Assembly: GCF_029265375.1 (NCBI RefSeq)
Contig: NZ_JAJUJJ010000001.1
Coordinates: 1 to 64,000, forward strand
Source: Nesterenkonia sp.
Lineage (GTDB): Bacteria; Actinomycetota; Actinomycetes; Actinomycetales; Micrococcaceae
Reading direction: 5' to 3'
DNA length: 64,000 nt
The notes under the pieces were generated by a model. The model saw nothing but the letters and a program-made list of their open reading frames with translations. It did no database searches and was not told the origin of the DNA. This document shows, one piece after another, positions 60,214-64,000 of the stretch. The translations under genes and the position numbers were made by a program. Every line of letters begins with the position of its first letter. Positions within the stretch are counted from its first letter, which is position 1.

Positions 60214-62373
60214 ATGAATGATCAGGTCCAGGTGCGTCAGGGATGGCTGGAGCGCAGCGGAAAGCCGTGGTTTCCGATCACCGGCGAGATCCACTACTCC
60301 CGCATCCGACCGTCCCGGTGGAATGAGGTGCTCGGTCTCGCCGCAGCCGGCGGCCTGACGTCGGTGGCCACCTACTCCTTTTGGCGGCATCACGAGCCCG
60401 AGCAGGGCCATTACCGATGGTCGGAGGGTCTGAACCTTCGCCGGTTCGTGGAGCTGGCGGCGGAGCACGGCCTGGAGGTGGTCGCCCGCATCGGCCCCTG
60501 GTCCCACGGGGAGGCCCGCTTCGGCGGCTTTCCGGACTGGCTGGTCAACAGCGGAGTGCCGCTGCGCTGCGATGATCGCCGGTACCTGGCCCATGTGCGC
60601 CGGTACTGGCGGCAGATCGCCGGCCAGCTGGAGGGCCTGATGCATCACCAGGGCGGGCCGGTGATTGCCATGCAGGTGGAGAACGAGCTCTTCGACGACG
60701 CCGCTCACCTGCAGACGCTGCGCGGGATCGCTGAAGACCTCGGGCTGCGTGTGCCGCTGTGGACCGGCACCGGCTGGGGCGCAGCCCAGCTGCCGGACTC
60801 CCTGCTGCCGGTCTTCTCCGGCTACGCCGACGGCTTCTGGGCGGACTCGCAGACTGAGTGGCCGGATTTCTCCCGCCCACACTTCGAGCTTTCTCAGGTG
60901 CGCGACGACTCCGGAACCGGGGAGGATGTGCGCCAAGCGCTGCAGGCACCGGGCGACGATCCCGGGTCCGAAGCCTCCGGCCCGGCATCGGCGCGCAGCG
61001 GCCCGTTCCTGACCTGCGAGTTGGGCGGCGGAATGCATGTGGCCTATCACCGCCGCCCGCTGGTCCGCGCCCAGGACGTGGCGGCGCTGGCCCTGGCCAA
61101 GGTGGCCACCGGCTCAGCCTGGCAGGGCTACTACATGTACGCCGGCGGCAGCCAGCAGCTGCATGCGCCCGGCGGCGCGGAGGAGCAGGAGTCCCAGGCC
61201 AGCGGGTACCCCAATGACGTGCCGCAGGTCAGCTACGACTTCTATGCCCCCATCGGTGAGCACGGCCAGGTGCGTCCGCACTATCACCTGCTGCGCCGCC
61301 AGCACATGTGGCTGCACGCCTGGGGCGAGCAGCTGCTGCCGATGGAGACTGTGGCGAGCCGGATCGACGACGACGGCCCCAGCTGGACTGCGCGATCCGA
61401 CGGCGCCAGCGGCTTCCTCTTTGTGAGCAGCTACCTGCCCTCAGCTGCCGATGGCGATCGGAGTGGCCGGCTCCAGGCCGCCGTCCCGTTCGACGACGGC
61501 GAGCTGAGAATTCCTGCTGAGCCGGTGGAGCTGCCCGCCGGGGTCTCGGCGGCGTGGCCGCTGCGCTGCAGGCTCTCCGATGAGGTCACGCTGCGCTACG
61601 CCACCGCCCAGCTGGTCACCCGAATCGCAGCGGAGGACCGTGATTCTCCGAGCAAGGCAGATCTGGTGGTGCTCTGCGCCTCCAGCGGCGTCCCCGCCGA
61701 GCTGGTGATAGAGGACGGCACCGCGGCCGGCGAGCGCGTGGACCTTCCGGGCCCACCGGGCCGCGACTGCCTGATCCGACTGCCGGGGGTGGAGCTGCTG
61801 GTGGTTGACGAGGCCACGGCGGACCAGCTGTATGTCCTCGGACCGACCGGCCACCGGCGGATCGAGTTCTTCGATGAACCGGTCTGGCAGGATCCGCAGG
61901 CCGCCGACGGAGGCCTGCGGATCCTGCGCCGGGGAGCCCCCACGGTGCTGCTGCAGGAGCTCAGCCCGGATGCTGAGGCTCCGGAACCGCGCTCCGGAGG
62001 TCCTGCTCAGCGGCTGAGCGCGCCCGGAGATTTCAGCGGAGCCGCGCGAGTTGCCGTGCAGGTTCCCGATTCCCTGTTCGACCGCACTGACCGGCTGCTG
62101 CTGCGCGTACAGTTCACCGGCGACGTCGGCCGGGCCTGGGTGGGCCAGGAGCTGATCAGCGACCACTTCTGGCACGGCCGAGCCTGGGAGATGGACCTGA
62201 CCGAGCACCGCGGTGAGATTGCCCGAGACGGGCTGCGCCTCGAGCTGCTGCCGTGGCGCGCCGATGCCGGAGTATGGGTGCACCCGTCGGTACGGGATGT
62301 GCCCGACGGCGTGCACATCCGCAGCGTCTCGGCGGTGCCGCTGCGCACCGAGCCGGTGCACCCCTCCGGGTGA
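60214..62373 (+). CDS. GH35 beta-galactosidase
   Basis: About 719 residues. The GH35 barrel starts GWLERSGKPWFPITGEIHYSRIRP and includes ATYSFWRHHEPEQG and GPWSHGEARFGGFPDWL; the acid/base Glu is in VIAMQVENELFDD and the nucleophile Glu probably in LTCELGGGMHVAYHRR. A beta-rich C-terminal part follows. ATG 60214 is preferred to GTG 60187, which lies close to the palindrome. No signal peptide. Would remove terminal beta-galactose from imported arabinogalactan fragments (inference). Meets the permease gene tail to tail, four bases apart. Confidence 0.92.
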   Translation: MNDQVQVRQGWLERSGKPWFPITGEIHYSRIRPSRWNEVLGLAAAGGLTSVATYSFWRHHEPEQGHYRWSEGLNLRRFVELAAEHGLEVVARIGPWSHGEARFGGFPDWLVNSGVPLRCDDRRYLAHVRRYWRQIAGQLEGLMHHQGGPVIAMQVENELFDDAAHLQTLRGIAEDLGLRVPLWTGTGWGAAQLPDSLLPVFSGYADGFWADSQTEWPDFSRPHFELSQVRDDSGTGEDVRQALQAPGDDPGSEASGPASARSGPFLTCELGGGMHVAYHRRPLVRAQDVAALALAKVATGSAWQGYYMYAGGSQQLHAPGGAEEQESQASGYPNDVPQVSYDFYAPIGEHGQVRPHYHLLRRQHMWLHAWGEQLLPMETVASRIDDDGPSWTARSDGASGFLFVSSYLPSAADGDRSGRLQAAVPFDDGELRIPAEPVELPAGVSAAWPLRCRLSDEVTLRYATAQLVTRIAAEDRDSPSKADLVVLCASSGVPAELVIEDGTAAGERVDLPGPPGRDCLIRLPGVELLVVDEATADQLYVLGPTGHRRIEFFDEPVWQDPQAADGGLRILRRGAPTVLLQELSPDAEAPEPRSGGPAQRLSAPGDFSGAARVAVQVPDSLFDRTDRLLLRVQFTGDVGRAWVGQELISDHFWHGRAWEMDLTEHRGEIARDGLRLELLPWRADAGVWVHPSVRDVPDGVHIRSVSAVPLRTEPVHPSG

Positions 62374-62377
62374 GACC

Positions 62378-63559
62378 TCAGCGCTCGGCGGCGGCCCGCT
62401 TCTTGCTCCAGACGTCGAAGGCCACTGCGAGCACCAGCACCACGCCGCGCACCACATTCTGGGTGGACTGGTCGATGCCCATGATCTGCATGCCGTTGGA
62501 CATCACCGCCATAATGAGGCCGCCGATGATGGCGCCCTGGACCTTGCCCACGCCGCCGGTGACCGCTGCGCCGCCGATGAAGGCCGCAGCGATGGCGTCC
62601 AGCTCAAACATGAACCCGGCGCCGGGCTGTGCGCTGTTGGACCGTGCGGAGTAGACGATGCCGGCGATGGCTGCCAGCACACCCATATTCACGAACAGCA
62701 GGAAGTTCACCCGGGTGGTCTTCACGCCGGAGAGCTTCGCCGCCTGCAGATTGCCGCCCATCGCGTAGATGTGCCGGCCGAAGACGGTGTGCTGAGTGAT
62801 GAACCCGTAGAGCAGAACCAGCGCAGCCAGCAGAATGAGCACAAGCGGCATGCCGCGGGCGTTGGCCAGCTGCCAGGCGAAGGCCATGATGATCACAGCG
62901 ACCACCAGAATCTTCACTGCGAACAGCCACAATGACTCCACCGGCTGGCGGTAGGTCAACTTCCCCATCCGGGCCCGCCACTGCTGCACGGCGAAGCCCA
63001 CCACCGCAAGCGCGCCGATGAGCAGGGTGAAGACGTCGTATCCGGGACCGCCCAGCAGTCCGTTGAGGAAGCCTCCGGCGATGTCCTGGTACGCGACCGG
63101 GAACGGCGAGAGGGAGACGTTGTCCAAGGTCTGCATGGTCAGGCCGCGGAATATCAGCATGCCCGCCAGGGTGACGATGAATGCTGGAATCCCGACCACG
63201 GCGACCCAGAAGCCCTGCCAGACTCCGACCAGCGCACCGGTGATCAGGGCGGCGATGATGCCCACATACCACGGCATGCCCTCTCTGATCACCACCACCG
63301 CCGCCACAGCGCCGGTCAGCGCCACTACTGAGCCGACCGAGAGGTCGATGTGACCGGCCACAATGATCATCACCATGCCGATGGCAAGGATCAGGATGTA
63401 GGAGTACTGCAGCACCAGGTTGGTCAGGTTCCCCGGGCTGAGAAGAGTGCCTCCGGTGAGCACCGTGAACAGCGCCACGATGAGCACGAACGCTATATAT
63501 ATGCCGCTCTGACGCAGGTTCCGCGTCATCAGCTCCCATAGATTGGATGTCCCCGCCAT
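62378..63559 (-). CDS. Monosaccharide ABC permease (MmsB/GguB/XylH type)
   Basis: 393 residues, ten or more hydrophobic segments of the CUT2 (BPD_transp_2) family: ILAIGMVMIIVAGHIDLSVGS, VWQGFWVAVVGIPAFIVTLAGMLIFRGL and GGAAVTGGVGKVQGAIIGGLIM are typical. Length and sequence style match the GguB/MmsB branch that imports arabinose, galactose or xylose. It follows the ATPase gene by 13 bases; the binding protein presumably lies to the right of the window. Confidence 0.93.
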   Translation of the reverse strand: MAGTSNLWELMTRNLRQSGIYIAFVLIVALFTVLTGGTLLSPGNLTNLVLQYSYILILAIGMVMIIVAGHIDLSVGSVVALTGAVAAVVVIREGMPWYVGIIAALITGALVGVWQGFWVAVVGIPAFIVTLAGMLIFRGLTMQTLDNVSLSPFPVAYQDIAGGFLNGLLGGPGYDVFTLLIGALAVVGFAVQQWRARMGKLTYRQPVESLWLFAVKILVVAVIIMAFAWQLANARGMPLVLILLAALVLLYGFITQHTVFGRHIYAMGGNLQAAKLSGVKTTRVNFLLFVNMGVLAAIAGIVYSARSNSAQPGAGFMFELDAIAAAFIGGAAVTGGVGKVQGAIIGGLIMAVMSNGMQIMGIDQSTQNVVRGVVLVLAVAFDVWSKKRAAAER

Positions 63560-63572
63560 AGTCGAACTCCCC

Positions 63573-64000
63573 TCAGTCCTTCTCCATAGTCATGAGCTCC
63601 ATGAGGCGCTCCTGGTCTGCCTCGGCGGCGCTGAGCTCACCGGTGATGCGCCCGGCGGAGAGCGCATAGATGCGGTCGCAGACTCCGAGCACCTCCGGCA
63701 GCTCCGAGGAGATGACGATGATCGCCTTTCCGGAGGCCGCGAGCTTATTGATGATCGAGTAGATCTCGTACTTCGCTCCCACGTCGATTCCGCGTGTGGG
63801 CTCGTCGAGGATGAGCACCTCCGGCTCGGTGAACAGCCACTTGCTGAGCACCACCTTCTGCTGGTTGCCGCCGGAGAGCTGGCCGGTCGTCGTCATCACC
63901 GACGGCGCCTTGATGTTCATCGATCCCCGGTACCGTTCGGCGACGGCGATCTCCTCATTGGAGTTGACCCATCCGTTTCTGGCCACGCTGCTCAGCGAGG
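63573..64000 (-). CDS. Sugar ABC ATPase (MmsA/GguA type), C-terminal part only
   Basis: Only the last ~142 codons are in the window; the frame is open at base 64000 (residues [11 protein letters not shown] at the edge). Second nucleotide-binding domain of a CUT2 ATPase: signature [16 protein letters not shown], Walker [16 protein letters not shown], switch [19 protein letters not shown]. It powers the adjoining permease and is the only ABC ATPase fragment in the window. Confidence 0.95.
   Translation of the reverse strand, partial: SLSSVARNGWVNSNEEIAVAERYRGSMNIKAPSVMTTTGQLSGGNQQKVVLSKWLFTEPEVLILDEPTRGIDVGAKYEIYSIINKLAASGKAIIVISSELPEVLGVCDRIYALSAGRITGELSAAEADQERLMELMTMEKD

Noticed and set aside
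1-64000. tRNA, rRNA, CRISPR arrays, prophage genes, replication origin
   Set aside because: Looked for characteristic sequences and found none; the two IS elements at the left edge are the only mobile DNA supported.

Overview
The window is high-GC, densely coded DNA from an actinobacterium. Gene content (Pmt mannosyltransferase, DUF4011 helicase-like protein, LAVTG-type sortase signal, MsmK-less CUT1 transporters, TAnnnT boxes 6-8 nt before GTG/ATG starts) fits the order Micrococcales, perhaps Micrococcaceae. The genus cannot be fixed by eye.

Layout. (1) 1-2263: insertion-sequence debris. An IS110-family transposase with a structured non-coding end abuts an IS3-family orfB that has no orfA. 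(2) 2264-6099: a large repeat-built, sortase-anchored surface protein whose 5' end has been removed by the IS3 element. (3) 6104-23361: housekeeping genes: TauE/SafE permease, ispE-rsmA-tatD, an acyl-CoA ligase, rsmI diverging from pmt, a 5-formyl-THF cyclo-ligase, an fmdB-like zinc ribbon behind a perfect CIRCE element, a SAF/CpaB-like protein, a 58-residue small protein, a DUF4011 helicase-like protein, guaA and galE. (4) 23398-64000: about 40 kb of almost uninterrupted plant-polysaccharide catabolism.

The catabolic block holds two GH51 arabinofuranosidases, a GH35 and two GH2 galactosidase-type enzymes, a GH36 alpha-galactosidase and a DUF2264 protein. It also has three CUT1 binding-protein/permease sets without their own ATPase, one orphan binding protein and part of an MmsAB/GguAB-type monosaccharide importer. 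Galactose can leave by two routes encoded here: the Leloir pathway (galE at 22.4 kb; deoR-galT-galK at 31-34 kb) and a De Ley-Doudoroff pathway (SDR dehydrogenase, SMP-30 lactonase, DgoD, KDGal kinase, KDPGal aldolase at 40.7-46 kb). The enzyme mix suggests type II arabinogalactan or mixed galactosides/arabinosides as substrate (inference).

Regulation visible in the sequence: GTGA-N6-TCAC (CRP/GlxR-type) sites lie at three catabolic promoters, a LacI-type operator lies between two of them, a 15-bp motif is shared by two promoters of the galactonate cluster next to an FCD/GntR regulator, and a 10-bp-phased direct repeat sits before the DeoR gene. No tRNA, rRNA, CRISPR array or replication origin was seen.
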